Under the pieces are notes generated by a model that saw only the letters and a program-made list of their open reading frames with translations, had not been told where the DNA came from and made no database searches. A program made the position numbers and the translations under genes. From positions 2,294,001-2,358,000 of the forward strand of contig NZ_CP140255.1 of assembly GCF_034479615.1 (NCBI RefSeq): a DNA stretch of 64,000 bases, given 5' to 3'. This DNA comes from Vreelandella neptunia. Its GTDB lineage: Bacteria; Pseudomonadota; Gammaproteobacteria; Pseudomonadales; Halomonadaceae. Positions 9,599 to 19,363 of the stretch are shown in pieces. The stretch's first letter is position 1. Each line of letters starts with the position of its first letter.

Positions 9599-10861
9599 TC
9601 AAGCGGCGAACTGATTGATGGGGTAATAGTGATAGATGCCCCCTTCAGTCACCTCCGTGGCGGGGTTAATCATTAAATAACCGTGGGCTTGGCTAGCCGC
9701 GCTGAGCATGTGTGAGCCCTGCCCGCCCGCTAGCTGCGCCACGGGAGCCCCCTGTGACCAATCCATCACCACCCGTAGTAGCTCGCAGCGCCCCTGGGGC
9801 CCTCGCTGAGAAAAGCCCGCTTTTACCGGGTAACGCTGTAGAGCCGCTACGGCTCTACCTTGCATGGCATGGATAAACGGCAGCGCCAGCAGCTGCCAGC
9901 CCACCAGGGAGGCCACTGGGTTACCCGGCAACGCCATTAACGGTGTGGAAGAGGCAGGCTCCGCGCCCAGATAACCGAACGCAAAGGGCTTCCCTGGCTT
10001 CATGGCAACACCATGAAAATGTAACCCACCGCGCTGCTCGATCACCGGGCGTACATGATCCTCCTCGCCTACCGAAACGCCACCGGTGCACATCACCACA
10101 TCTGCAGCGGTTTGTGCGTGCTCAAAAGCCTGATGCAATGACTGCGGCGAATCAGCGATGACGCCCAAGTCCAACACATCGCACTGAGCTTGCGCTAGCA
10201 GTACGTTAAGCATGGCGCGATTGCTGTCGTATACCTGTCCCGGCGCTCTCGCAGTACCTGGGGCAATTAGCTCATCGCCGGTTGAGAGTAGCGCCACCCG
10301 CAGGCGCCGTTTGACGTTAACCGTGTTAATACCATGGCTTGCCAGCAGCGCAATCGACGCGGCATCAAGAAAAGTGCCTGCAGCGAGTAGCGGGGTTCCC
10401 ATGCAGGTCTCCTCGCCCTGGCGGCGAATATTAGCGCCTATCACCAGGTTACCTTCGAGGTGTATATACCCACGCTGATCAAGGGTTACCCGCTCTTGAG
10501 GTACCACAATATCTGCCCCCATGGGTACCGGCGCGCCGGTAAAAATACGCGCGCAGCCTCCTTCCGGTAGCAGCATGACGCCTGCGCCAGCCGGTACGCG
10601 TTGAAGAATGGGTAAGCCTGCACCGCGAGGTACCGCTTGGTAATCAGCCAGACACAGCGCGTAACCATCCATAGCGCTATTGTCCACACCCGGCATATCA
10701 AGAGGTGCGAGCAGCGTTTCTGCCAGCACTCGCCCCGCCGATTGTTCCAGGGTGATGGTTTCTACTGTATTAATGGGCGTGGCGGCGTCGATAAGCCGTT
10801 GGCGTGCATCAAACAGATCTAACAAGCCGGGTGTGACTATTTCTGCGCAGTGACAGTTCAT
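9599..10861 (-). CDS. moeA: Molybdopterin molybdotransferase
   Basis: Inserts molybdate into adenylylated molybdopterin. 420 residues with the conserved MoeA N-terminal segment (LDMPGVDNSAMDGYAL), the central MogA-like domain (STGDELIAPG, CTGGVSVGEEDHV) and the C-terminal beta-barrel (MALPGNPVASLVGW). Its ATG overlaps the stop of moaB (ATGA), indicating translational coupling. The operon supplies cofactor for NarG encoded upstream. Confidence 0.93.
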   Translation of the reverse strand: MNCHCAEIVTPGLLDLFDARQRLIDAATPINTVETITLEQSAGRVLAETLLAPLDMPGVDNSAMDGYALCLADYQAVPRGAGLPILQRVPAGAGVMLLPEGGCARIFTGAPVPMGADIVVPQERVTLDQRGYIHLEGNLVIGANIRRQGEETCMGTPLLAAGTFLDAASIALLASHGINTVNVKRRLRVALLSTGDELIAPGTARAPGQVYDSNRAMLNVLLAQAQCDVLDLGVIADSPQSLHQAFEHAQTAADVVMCTGGVSVGEEDHVRPVIEQRGGLHFHGVAMKPGKPFAFGYLGAEPASSTPLMALPGNPVASLVGWQLLALPFIHAMQGRAVAALQRYPVKAGFSQRGPQGRCELLRVVMDWSQGAPVAQLAGGQGSHMLSAASQAHGYLMINPATEVTEGGIYHYYPINQFAA

Positions 10862-11436
10862 AAACGCTCCACCTCATTGGAAGAAGTCGCTTTATGGCGT
10901 CCACTGCATTGGGTCGCTGAAGGCAGCACCATGGCGGCGAAGTTGCAGGGCCGAGTGCGGGAGTCCAGCTGCAAAGCGATTATTTTGTCCCACGCCAACG
11001 CACACGCCTTGGGCGAGCCGGGCATCGCAAACATCATCGTTCGGTTGGCCACCCCCGCTACAGCGCGAGACTGGATCGTCGCGGTGCCGATGGTCTTCAG
11101 AGAGTAGTGGCGGAACAGCTCGCCATACCCCTCAATCGCTTTGTCGAACAGCGGTATCAACGCCTCGGGAGTGGTATCCCGAGCGGTAAAGCCAGTGCCG
11201 CCATTAACCAGAATTGCGTGGATATCTGCTCGCGCAATCCATTCCGAGACCACGGCACGAACCTGATAGATATCATCAGGTACGATGCGCCTCTCTACCA
11301 GGATATGGCCGCTTTCACTCAGATGTTCAACCAGCAGGTCGCCGCTGCCATCCTCATCGAAACCACGGGTATCGGAAACCGTTAGCACCGCGATGCCAAG
11401 CGGAGTGAAAAGAGCATCTACAGGAACATGGGACAT
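10858..11436 (-). CDS. moaB: Molybdenum cofactor biosynthesis protein B (MoaB/MogA family)
   Basis: 192 residues of the molybdopterin-binding MoCF fold: LTVSDTRGFDEDGSGDLL, the active-site loop NGGTGFTARDTTPE and the C-terminal MFAMPGSPKACALAWDKI. The family adenylylates molybdopterin (MogA) or is an uncharacterised paralogue (MoaB); sequence alone favours MoaB. ATG 11436 has GGAG six bases upstream; a TTG three bases earlier is less likely. It overlaps moeA by 4 bp. Confidence 0.88.
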   Translation of the reverse strand: MSHVPVDALFTPLGIAVLTVSDTRGFDEDGSGDLLVEHLSESGHILVERRIVPDDIYQVRAVVSEWIARADIHAILVNGGTGFTARDTTPEALIPLFDKAIEGYGELFRHYSLKTIGTATIQSRAVAGVANRTMMFAMPGSPKACALAWDKIIALQLDSRTRPCNFAAMVLPSATQCSGRHKATSSNEVERL

Positions 11437-11483
11437 CAAGCTCTCCTATTAGCTTTGCTATTGCTTCAAGCTATTGCTTCAAG

Positions 11484-12305
11484 CTATTGCATCAAGCTGC
11501 CGCCAGCATCGTCATCCAGAATAATGCCTTCGACGCCTATTTCGCTCTCTAGCGCCAGCAAATAGTGACGCAGCGCACGTCGAGTTGCCTGTTCCCGTAG
11601 GCTATGGCGCACCCGGTCAATAACTTGATCGAAAGGTAACGCCCTACCGTCTCGCCGTTCGTCAATACTCACCACATGCCAGCCATAGCGTGACGCCAAG
11701 GGGCGCTCGTGTAGACCTTCGGGCAAGTGCTGCAAAGCGCGATCTAACTCAGGAACAGTCTGCCCTGATACCAACCAGCCCAAATCACCATCCAGCTCTT
11801 TTGAAGGGCACGCGGAGTGGTGTTGAGCAAATTCGGCAAACCGTTCGGGTATCTGATTAAGCTGTTCGAGTAGCTTTTCGCCAAGCTGGTAAGCGTCGTC
11901 GCGCCCCTGGGAGTCATCGGGTGCGGCCGCGAGCAGAATATGCCGAACGCGTAACTGTACCGGTTCGCTGAAGCGTTCACGGTGGGTGTCGAAAAAGCGC
12001 TGGCAATCTGCTTCCCCCGGTTCCGGCACTTCAAGCTCCTGTTCGAGCAAGGCAGCAATCGCTGCATCTTCCTGTGCTTCGCTAACGTCCTGTGTCGACA
12101 GTAGGCCCAGAACGTTAGCACGCTGGCGAAGCAGCTCTCTGACCACCAACGCACGGGCTGCCTGAAGCTGGGCCTCCCCCGCCGTTTCGGCGGGGTGGTA
12201 CTGCATTTCCAACGCAATCGTTTCTTCATCGATAGGGGTGTCACCGACGCGTACCGGAGGCGCAGCGACGCCCCCAGGTAGCTGTTCGATATCAATCATC
12301 TGCAT
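11484..12305 (-). CDS. Parvulin-type peptidyl-prolyl cis-trans isomerase of the nar operon
   Basis: 273 residues. The C-terminal half (about 118-215) is a parvulin rotamase domain (VQLRVRHILLAA, FAEFAQHHSACPSKELDGDLGW, YGWHVVSIDER). There is no signal peptide or lipobox, so it should be cytoplasmic, similar in arrangement to NifM-like isomerases. GGAG seven bases before ATG 12305 fixes the start. It begins 40 bp after narI in the same direction. A chaperone role in nitrate reductase folding is inferred from position. Confidence 0.85.
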   Translation of the reverse strand: MQMIDIEQLPGGVAAPPVRVGDTPIDEETIALEMQYHPAETAGEAQLQAARALVVRELLRQRANVLGLLSTQDVSEAQEDAAIAALLEQELEVPEPGEADCQRFFDTHRERFSEPVQLRVRHILLAAAPDDSQGRDDAYQLGEKLLEQLNQIPERFAEFAQHHSACPSKELDGDLGWLVSGQTVPELDRALQHLPEGLHERPLASRYGWHVVSIDERRDGRALPFDQVIDRVRHSLREQATRRALRHYLLALESEIGVEGIILDDDAGGSLMQ

Positions 12306-12345
12306 GTTATTTCTCCTCTAGTCCTGGACGTGCACAAGCCGTTTT

Positions 12346-13029
12346 TTAAATGCGCCGGCGGACAAGCTGATAACGCCGGGTAACATAGCCGAACGGCACG
12401 CTCCACACATGCACCAGCCGCGAAAACGGGAACAGCAGGATGATGGTTAAGCCGATAAAGATATGCAGTTTGTAGATCCACGACACTTCCTGCATGTAGT
12501 CCGCCGCACCACCGCTAAAGAAGACAATCGACTGCGCCCAGCTGGAGAGTGTCAGCATCATTTCACCGTCCATATGGCCTAGCGAGAAGATGATGGTTAC
12601 CATGCCAAGGCATGCCTGTAAGACGATCAAACCCAGGATCAAGGTATCCATCAAGCTCGACGACGCCTTTACGCGAGGATTTACCAATCGCCGATAAAGC
12701 AACATGGCGCCGCCCACCACGCACATAGCACCGGCAATACCGCCGACCACGATGGCAATCAGCTGCTTGGTACCGGCATGCAAGAAAGGTGCGTAAACCC
12801 AGTGTGGCGTGAGCATGCCCACCAAATGACCAAAAAAGATGACGATAATCCCGATATGGAACAGGTTGCTGGCCAGACGCATGTTTTTCGAGGACAGCAT
12901 TTGGCTGGAGCCGGTCTTCCAGGTGTACTGGCCTTGGTCGTAACGCATGAGACTGCCGACCAAGAACACCGTACCGGCCAGGTAGGGGTAATAGCCGTAG
13001 ATAAGATGTTGCAAATATTCAATAAACAT
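12346..13029 (-). CDS. narI: Respiratory nitrate reductase gamma subunit (cytochrome b)
   Basis: 227-residue membrane anchor that oxidises quinol and passes electrons through two b hemes to NarH. Five hydrophobic segments are visible. The heme-ligand histidines correspond to H58 and H68 in the second helix (FHIGIIVIFFGHLVGM) and H189 and H207 (KLHIFIG, SRLVHVW). ATG 13029 has GGAG upstream and gives the family length; the open frame extends to 13284 but overlaps narJ. It follows narJ by 13 bp. Confidence 0.95.
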   Translation of the reverse strand: MFIEYLQHLIYGYYPYLAGTVFLVGSLMRYDQGQYTWKTGSSQMLSSKNMRLASNLFHIGIIVIFFGHLVGMLTPHWVYAPFLHAGTKQLIAIVVGGIAGAMCVVGGAMLLYRRLVNPRVKASSSLMDTLILGLIVLQACLGMVTIIFSLGHMDGEMMLTLSSWAQSIVFFSGGAADYMQEVSWIYKLHIFIGLTIILLFPFSRLVHVWSVPFGYVTRRYQLVRRRI

Positions 13030-13042
13030 GGCGATTCTCCTT

Positions 13043-13855
13043 TTAGCGATCGACCACGGTAGAGGAAGGGGCAGTGCTCCAGGCGGACGGCATGATTTTG
13101 ACGGGGTCGCTGTGCACTGCATTTTTGCGCTCGGCAAGCCGCCGCCCTTCGGCAGACTGCAGCGCGCAGTCTTCGTCAGAGGTTGCCGAGAAGCGCACCG
13201 CTTCTTCTTCCCATACGGCGTCCAAGGCTTCGGGGGTGTTGTCAGGCACTTCTTTCTTGACCTGGGGCCGATGCTCCTCGACATCGCCCTCGGCGCCGAT
13301 TAACGCCAACAGTGACAACGGTACCAGCGCGTGATCCGCTCCCCGCTCCTCCAGCCGCGCGGTCAGCAGCGCCAGAATATGGCGTATTTCGCCCAGCCAG
13401 CGGCCGATCTCGGCTTCATCGCACATTGAAAGGTATTCAAGAAATACCGGTAGATGATCGGGCAGCTCACGGGCATCCAGCTCAAAACCGGCCGCGCTGT
13501 ACTCGGCCATAAGATCCACCATGGCCTGGCCACGGTCACGTGATTCACCGTGAACGTGCTCGAATAGCAGCAGCGACGTCGCCCGCCCCTTATCGAACAT
13601 GGCCACGTACTCGGCCTGCAGCTCTAGCAGGTCGCCCTCTTGGAGACGCTGACACCACTCCATTAGCGACGCTTTGAGAGCCGCTCCCAGGCGGCGCTCG
13701 GCATTGAGAATTTCGATGAGCTCACCGCTGGCATCCTGAAGTTCCTGGGTCGGGTAATCGAGCAGGCGGGCCAGTACGCGTAGGCTACGCATACCCTGTA
13801 GCGGCTCGAACGACGGCTCAACCGGGGTTGGCGATTGGGTAGCGGCTTCAGTCAT
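13043..13855 (-). CDS. narJ: Nitrate reductase molybdenum cofactor assembly chaperone
   Basis: Cytoplasmic chaperone that binds apo-NarGH and is needed for cofactor insertion before membrane attachment. 270 residues, all-helical, with the family signature region LLLFEHVHGESRDRGQAMVDL and LPDHLPVFLEYLS. ATG 13855 has AGGAG seven bases upstream and overlaps the narH stop (8 bp). The C-terminal tail after about residue 215 is longer and more polar than in E. coli NarJ (236 residues). Confidence 0.93.
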   Translation of the reverse strand: MTEAATQSPTPVEPSFEPLQGMRSLRVLARLLDYPTQELQDASGELIEILNAERRLGAALKASLMEWCQRLQEGDLLELQAEYVAMFDKGRATSLLLFEHVHGESRDRGQAMVDLMAEYSAAGFELDARELPDHLPVFLEYLSMCDEAEIGRWLGEIRHILALLTARLEERGADHALVPLSLLALIGAEGDVEEHRPQVKKEVPDNTPEALDAVWEEEAVRFSATSDEDCALQSAEGRRLAERKNAVHSDPVKIMPSAWSTAPSSTVVDR

Positions 13856-15410
13856 GACGAGACTCCTCAAGTTGTGGCTGCGGGTCGAAGACCTCTACCG
13901 GTTTTACCAACACGCTGGTCTGCTTACGGCCGTTAAATAGGCTGGGCTGGCTCTCACCGTGGCAACCATCACCAAAGGTAAAGCCGCATCCTCCCCGTTC
14001 AGGGAAGGCTTCGGTGGCCATTTCACGATGGCTGGTGGGGATCACAAACCGATCCTCGTAGTTGGCAATGGCCAGGTAGCGGTACATCTCCTCTACTTGG
14101 GCCACGCTCAGCCCCACGGCATCGAGCACTTCGGCGTTGGGGGCCCCCTCCACGTGCTTGCTGCGCATGTAGACACGCATCGCCATCAAGCGCTTGAGTG
14201 CCAACACCACGGGCTCCTCTTCGCCTGCCGTCAACAGGTTAGCCAGGTACTTCACCGGGATACGCAGTGATTCGATCTTGGGCAGGATGCCATCGAACTC
14301 TACATGCCCAGCCTCAGCAGCGGACTGAATCGGCGATAGCGGCGGCACGTACCACACCATAGGCAGCGTGCGGTATTCCGGGTGCAGCGGCAGCGCCAAT
14401 CCCCAGTCGATAGCCATCTTGTAGACCGGTGAGGCCTGGGCAGCTTTGATGACGTTATCCTGAATACCATCCCGCTTGGCCTGGGCAATCACTTCCGGAT
14501 CGTTGGGATCTAGGAAAATCTCGCGCTGGCGGTGGTAGAGGTCACGTTCGTCAGGGGAGCTTGCCACTTCCTCGATTCGGTCAGCGTCATACAGCAGCAC
14601 GCCAAGGTAGCGAATGCGGCCCACGCAGGTCTCGGAGCAGATGGTCGGCTGACCGGCCTCGATACGCGGATAGCAGAAGATACACTTCTCGGACTTACCG
14701 CTTTTCCAGTTGTAGTAAATCTTCTTGTAGGGGCAGCCGGAGATACACATCCGCCAGCCGCGGCACTTGTCCTGATCGATTAGAACGATGCCGTCCTCTT
14801 CCCGCTTGTAGATCGCACCGCTGGGGCAGGACGCCACACAGGTGGGGTTCAAGCAGTGCTCGCACAGCCGCGGCAGATACATCATGAAGGTGTTTTCGAA
14901 CTGGCCGTAAATATCTGCCTGCACCTTGTCGAAGTTGGCGTCTTTGCGCCGCTTGGCGAACTCGGTGCCAAGAATCTCTTCCCAGTTCGGGCCCCACTCG
15001 ATCTTTTTCATACGCTGACCGGAAATCAGCGAGCGTGGACGCGCCACCGGCTGGTGCTCACCGATCTTGGCGGTATGCAGGTGTTGGTAGTCGAAAGTGA
15101 ACGGCTCATAGTAGTCATCCATCTCGGGCAAGTCGGGGTTGGCGAAAATGTTCGCCAGCACCCGCCATTTGCCACCAATACGCGGTTCAATCCGGCCGTC
15201 GTTACGGCGCATCCAGCCGCCCTTCCACTTGGCCTGGTTCTCCCACTCTTTGGGATAGCCGATACCGGGCTTGGTCTCGACATTGTTGAACCAGGCGTAC
15301 TCCATACCTTCGCGACTGGTCCAGACATTTTTGCAGGTCACCGAACAGGTGTGGCAACCAATACACTTATCAAGGTTGAGAACCATGCCTACCTGGGAAC
15401 GAATTTTCAT
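13848..15410 (-). CDS. narH: Respiratory nitrate reductase beta subunit
   Basis: 520-residue iron-sulfur subunit. Four cysteine groups are present: CIGCHTCSVTCKNVW, CEHCLNPTCVASC, CRGWRMCISGC and CIFCYPRIE with CSETCVGR. The Trp replacing Cys in CRGWRMC is the NarH signature that makes one cluster 3Fe-4S. It carries electrons from NarI hemes to NarG on the cytoplasmic face. Its start overlaps the narG stop by 4 bp. Confidence 0.97.
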   Translation of the reverse strand: MKIRSQVGMVLNLDKCIGCHTCSVTCKNVWTSREGMEYAWFNNVETKPGIGYPKEWENQAKWKGGWMRRNDGRIEPRIGGKWRVLANIFANPDLPEMDDYYEPFTFDYQHLHTAKIGEHQPVARPRSLISGQRMKKIEWGPNWEEILGTEFAKRRKDANFDKVQADIYGQFENTFMMYLPRLCEHCLNPTCVASCPSGAIYKREEDGIVLIDQDKCRGWRMCISGCPYKKIYYNWKSGKSEKCIFCYPRIEAGQPTICSETCVGRIRYLGVLLYDADRIEEVASSPDERDLYHRQREIFLDPNDPEVIAQAKRDGIQDNVIKAAQASPVYKMAIDWGLALPLHPEYRTLPMVWYVPPLSPIQSAAEAGHVEFDGILPKIESLRIPVKYLANLLTAGEEEPVVLALKRLMAMRVYMRSKHVEGAPNAEVLDAVGLSVAQVEEMYRYLAIANYEDRFVIPTSHREMATEAFPERGGCGFTFGDGCHGESQPSLFNGRKQTSVLVKPVEVFDPQPQLEESRHD

Positions 15411-18400
15411 TTCACGGCCTCCTGAACGCTGTCATTGCCTTCACCATCCAGCCAGTCAACGTGTTTCATCTTGCGCACTAACACGAACTCATCGCGATTT
15501 GAGCCGACGGTGCCGTAATAATTAAAACTGTAAGAGAGCTGCGCGTAGCCGCCGATCATATGGGTTGGCTTGGGGCAGACACGGGTGACCGAGTTGTGAA
15601 TACCGCCTCGCGTACCGGTGACCTCAGAGCCAGGGACGTTCACGTTGCGCTCCTGGGCGTGGTACATCATCACCATGCCCGCCTTGACCCGCTGGCTGAC
15701 CACTGCCCGCGCGGCAATCGAGCCGTTGGCGTTGTAGACCTCGATCCAGTCGTTGTCCTCGATATCGATCTCGGCAGCGTCCGCCTCAGAGAGCCACACC
15801 ACCGGGCCGCCGCGGTTGAGCGTCAGCATCAGCAGGTTGTCCGAGTAAGTGGAGTGGATGCCCCACTTCTGGTGCGGGGTGAGAAAGTTCAGCGCTTTGC
15901 TCTTGAAGCCGTTGTCGGCAGGAAGCTGGAAGCCTTTGGCCGCCTTGGTATCGATGGGCGGGCGATAGACCAGCAAACTTTCGCCGAAAGCGCGCATCCA
16001 GGCATGATCCTGATAGAACTGCTGACGACCACTCACGGTGCGCCAGGGGATCAGCTCGTGAACGTTGGTGTAACCGGCGTTATAGGAGACATGCTCATCC
16101 TCGAGGCCGGACCAGGTCGGGCTGGAGATAATCTTACGCGGCTGGGCGACGACATCGCGGAAGCGGATTTTTTCGTCATGTTTGGGCCTTGCCAGGTGGG
16201 TATGGTCACGCCCGGTAATTTTGGAGAGTGCATCCCACGCTTTTACTGCCACGGCGCCGTTGGTTTCTGGTGCCAGGGTCAGAATCATCTCGGCAGCATC
16301 GATAGCGCTGTCGATCAATGGACGCCCTTTATGCGGGCCATCCAGCTTGCGATGGTTGAGGTTGCCCAGCAACTCGACTTCAGCATCGGTATTCCAAGCG
16401 ATGCCCTTGCCGCCGTTACCGATGCTTTCCAGCAGCGGCCCTACCGAGGTGAAGCGCTCATAGGTTTCGGGATAGTTGCGCTTGACCTCTATCAGCGATG
16501 GCATGGTCTTACCGGGAATCGGCGCGCATTCGCCCTTCTTCCAATCCATTACCGCCGGTTGGGCCAACTCTCCTGGCGAGTCGTGCTGCATCGGCAGCGT
16601 GACCAGGTCGGTCTCTTCGCCCAGATGGCCTACACACACCTTGGAAAACGCCTTGGCAATGCCCTTGTAAATATCCCAGTCGCTGCGCGATTCCCACGCA
16701 GGGTCGGTGGCGGCAGTCAAGGGGTGAATAAAGGGGTGCATGTCAGAAGTGTTAAGGTCGTCCTTCTCATACCAGGTCGCCGTCGGCAGCACGATATCCG
16801 AGTAGAGGCAGGTGGTGGACATACGGAAATCCAGCGTCACCAGCAGGTCGAGCTTGCCTTCCGGCGCCTCGTCACGCCATACCACTTCTTCGGGCTTCTG
16901 GCCGCCGAAGTCGCCCAGATCTTTACCCTGAATACCGTGGCGAGTACCCAGCAGGTACTTGAGCATGTACTCATGGCCCTTACCGGAACTACCTAGCAGG
17001 TTGGAACGCCAGATGAACATATTGCGCGGGAAGTTCTCTGGTGCATCCGGGTCTTCCGCGGCAAAGCGCAGTTCACCGCTCTTGAGCTGCTGAACGGCAT
17101 AGTCGGCAGTGGACATACCAGCGGCTTCGGCTTTTTTCGCCAGGCGTAGCGGGTTAGTGTCCAGTTGAGGTGCTGACGGCAGCCAGCCCATGCGCTCAGC
17201 ACGCACGTTAAAGTCAATCAGGCTACCGGGGTAATCCTCGGCCTTGGCCAACGGCGAAAGAATTTCTTTAATCTCGAGCTTCTCGTAGCGCCACTGGGAG
17301 GAGTGACTATAGAAGAAGGAAGTAGAGTTCATATGGCGCGGCGGGCGCTGCCAGTCGAGGCCAAAGGCCAAAGGCGTCCAGCCAGTCTGCGGACGCAGTT
17401 TTTCCTGACCAACGTAGTGGGCCCAGCCGCCACCGCTCTGACCGATACAACCACACATGACCAGCATGTTAATCAGGCCGCGGTAGTTCATGTCCATGTG
17501 GTACCAGTGGTTCATACCGGCACCAACGATGATCATGCTACGGCCGTTGGTTTTATTGGCATTATCGGCAAATTCACGGGCAATGCGGGTGCACTGCTCT
17601 GCAGGGACGCCGGTGATTTTCTCCTGCCACGCGGGGGTATAGGGACGAATCTGATCAAACGAGGTCGCGCCATCATCTTCGCCGTCGCCGACAAAGCCAC
17701 GGTCGATACCGTAGTTGGCACACATCAGATCAAAAACGGTGACCGCCAGCATTTCGCTGCCATCGGCTCTCTTCAAGCGTTTGGCGGGCAAATTGTGGAA
17801 CAGTAGGTCATCGGCGGCGCCAACACCGGCTCCTTTTACGTGCTCAAAGTGTTCGTGTTCGATACCACCAAAGTAAGGAAACGCAACGCGCGCGACGCTA
17901 TCGTGGTGATTGACCAAACTGAGTAACGGCTTGATTTCAGCGCCAGCGGCGTCCAGCGATTCCAGGTTCCACTTGCCCACTTCGTCGCCGGTTTCGCCCC
18001 AGCGGAAACCGATGGAACCGCGCGGTACCACCAGCTGGTCACGGGTTTCGTCCCAGGCAACGGTTTTCCACTCGGGATTGTTTTCCTGGCCCAGGGCAGC
18101 ATCAAAATCACTGGCACGCAGTTGGCGGCCCGGTGCGAAGCTGCCATCTTCACGCACTTCCAGTTCCACCAGGAACGGCATGTCAGTATAGCGGCGTACA
18201 TAGTCAGTGAAGTAAGCACTCGGGTTATCGAGGTGGAACTCTTTGAGGATGACATGGCCCATGGCCATCGCCAGGGCGGCATCGGTGCCCTGTTTGGCGG
18301 ACAGCCATTCGTCGGTGAGTTTGGAGACTTCGGCATAATCCGGAGTGATCGAAACCGTCTTGGTGCCCTTGTAACGTACTTCGGTAAAGAAGTGGGCATC

Positions 18401-19189
18401 CGGGGTACGCGTCTGGGGCACGTTGGAGCCCCAGGCGATGATGTAGCCGGAGTTGTACCAGTCTGCGGACTCGGGAACGTCAGTCTGCTCGCCCCAGGTC
18501 ATTGGCGAGGCCGGCGGCAAATCGCAGTACCAGTCGTAGAAGCTCATGCAGACGCCACCAATCAGCGAGAGGTAGCGGCTACCCGCGGCGTAGCTGACCA
18601 TCGACATGGCAGGAATAGGCGAGAAGCCAAGAATACGGTCGGGGCCATACTGCTTGGCGGTGTAAACGTTAGAGGCCGCCACCAGCTCGTTGAGCTCGTC
18701 CCAGTTACCGCGAACGAAGCCGCCCATGCCGCGAGCACGCTTGTACTGTTTGGTCTTGGCGGGGTCTTCGACAATAGACGCCCAGGCGTCGACCGGGTCT
18801 GGGTTAGCCTTGAGCGCTTCGCGCCATAGCGCCAGCAGCGGCTTGCGGATCAACGGGTACTTGAGGCGGTTAGCGCTGTACAGATACCAGGAGTAACTGG
18901 CGCCGCGGGGGCAGCCACGCGGCTCATGGTTAGGCAGGTCGGGACGGGTACGGGGGTAGTCAGTCTGCTGGGTTTCCCAGGTAACCAAACCGTTTTTGAC
19001 GTAGATCTTCCAGCTACAGGAGCCGGTGCAGTTCACCCCGTGGGTGCTGCGTACCACTTTGTCGTGCTGCCAGCGGGCACGATAGCTATCTTCCCACTGG
19101 CGGGATTCGCTGCGTAGCTCACCGTGTTCGTTGGCAAAAGGTTCGCGGGACTTGCGGAAGAAATTCAGCCGATCTATGAAGTGACTCAT
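15407..19189 (-). CDS. narG: Respiratory nitrate reductase alpha subunit
   Basis: Catalytic Mo-bisMGD subunit reducing nitrate to nitrite in the cytoplasm. 1260 residues from ATG 19189 (GGAG upstream; the 26 extra in-frame residues before it do not fit the family). The FS0 cluster ligands H50, C54, C58 and C93 are visible (HGVNCTGSCSW, RGCPRG), which is the NarG pattern with a histidine. The molybdenum ligand is D223 (YDWYCDLPPASPMTWGEQ), and GSNVPQTRTPDAHF follows. The N-terminus keeps the degenerate twin-arginine-like segment typical of cytoplasmic NarG. First gene of narGHJI. Confidence 0.97.
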   Translation of the reverse strand: MSHFIDRLNFFRKSREPFANEHGELRSESRQWEDSYRARWQHDKVVRSTHGVNCTGSCSWKIYVKNGLVTWETQQTDYPRTRPDLPNHEPRGCPRGASYSWYLYSANRLKYPLIRKPLLALWREALKANPDPVDAWASIVEDPAKTKQYKRARGMGGFVRGNWDELNELVAASNVYTAKQYGPDRILGFSPIPAMSMVSYAAGSRYLSLIGGVCMSFYDWYCDLPPASPMTWGEQTDVPESADWYNSGYIIAWGSNVPQTRTPDAHFFTEVRYKGTKTVSITPDYAEVSKLTDEWLSAKQGTDAALAMAMGHVILKEFHLDNPSAYFTDYVRRYTDMPFLVELEVREDGSFAPGRQLRASDFDAALGQENNPEWKTVAWDETRDQLVVPRGSIGFRWGETGDEVGKWNLESLDAAGAEIKPLLSLVNHHDSVARVAFPYFGGIEHEHFEHVKGAGVGAADDLLFHNLPAKRLKRADGSEMLAVTVFDLMCANYGIDRGFVGDGEDDGATSFDQIRPYTPAWQEKITGVPAEQCTRIAREFADNANKTNGRSMIIVGAGMNHWYHMDMNYRGLINMLVMCGCIGQSGGGWAHYVGQEKLRPQTGWTPLAFGLDWQRPPRHMNSTSFFYSHSSQWRYEKLEIKEILSPLAKAEDYPGSLIDFNVRAERMGWLPSAPQLDTNPLRLAKKAEAAGMSTADYAVQQLKSGELRFAAEDPDAPENFPRNMFIWRSNLLGSSGKGHEYMLKYLLGTRHGIQGKDLGDFGGQKPEEVVWRDEAPEGKLDLLVTLDFRMSTTCLYSDIVLPTATWYEKDDLNTSDMHPFIHPLTAATDPAWESRSDWDIYKGIAKAFSKVCVGHLGEETDLVTLPMQHDSPGELAQPAVMDWKKGECAPIPGKTMPSLIEVKRNYPETYERFTSVGPLLESIGNGGKGIAWNTDAEVELLGNLNHRKLDGPHKGRPLIDSAIDAAEMILTLAPETNGAVAVKAWDALSKITGRDHTHLARPKHDEKIRFRDVVAQPRKIISSPTWSGLEDEHVSYNAGYTNVHELIPWRTVSGRQQFYQDHAWMRAFGESLLVYRPPIDTKAAKGFQLPADNGFKSKALNFLTPHQKWGIHSTYSDNLLMLTLNRGGPVVWLSEADAAEIDIEDNDWIEVYNANGSIAARAVVSQRVKAGMVMMYHAQERNVNVPGSEVTGTRGGIHNSVTRVCPKPTHMIGGYAQLSYSFNYYGTVGSNRDEFVLVRKMKHVDWLDGEGNDSVQEAVK

Positions 19190-19363
19190 GGTCGATCTCC
19201 AGGCTCCTCGGAAATTTGCATACCCGACAGTGCGGGTTCCATGGAGTAGATTCTGCGTGATCGACAAGCGAATTACTGCGTGATTACCTCCATATACACC
19301 CTATCTACCCCCAAGGTGATAGAGCGGCCAACGTAAAGGAATAGACGGTTGGCGCTGTTGAAA
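19190..19363 (-). promoter_or_regulatory. narG leader and promoter region
   Basis: 174 bases between hemN and narG. I see the ribosome binding site of narG but no convincing FNR box (TTGAT-N4-ATCAA) or paired NarL heptamers. The narGHJI promoter must lie here, or transcription must read through from hemN. Confidence 0.4.

Noticed and set aside
15560..16996. A long plus-strand open frame (478 codons) across narG
   Set aside because: It is antisense to a clear 1260-residue NarG and has no recognisable motif; high third-position G+C of narG creates such frames.
19190..19363. FNR box or NarL heptamers in front of narG
   Set aside because: Several TTG and TACC strings occur, but none pair with correct spacing to a second half-site.
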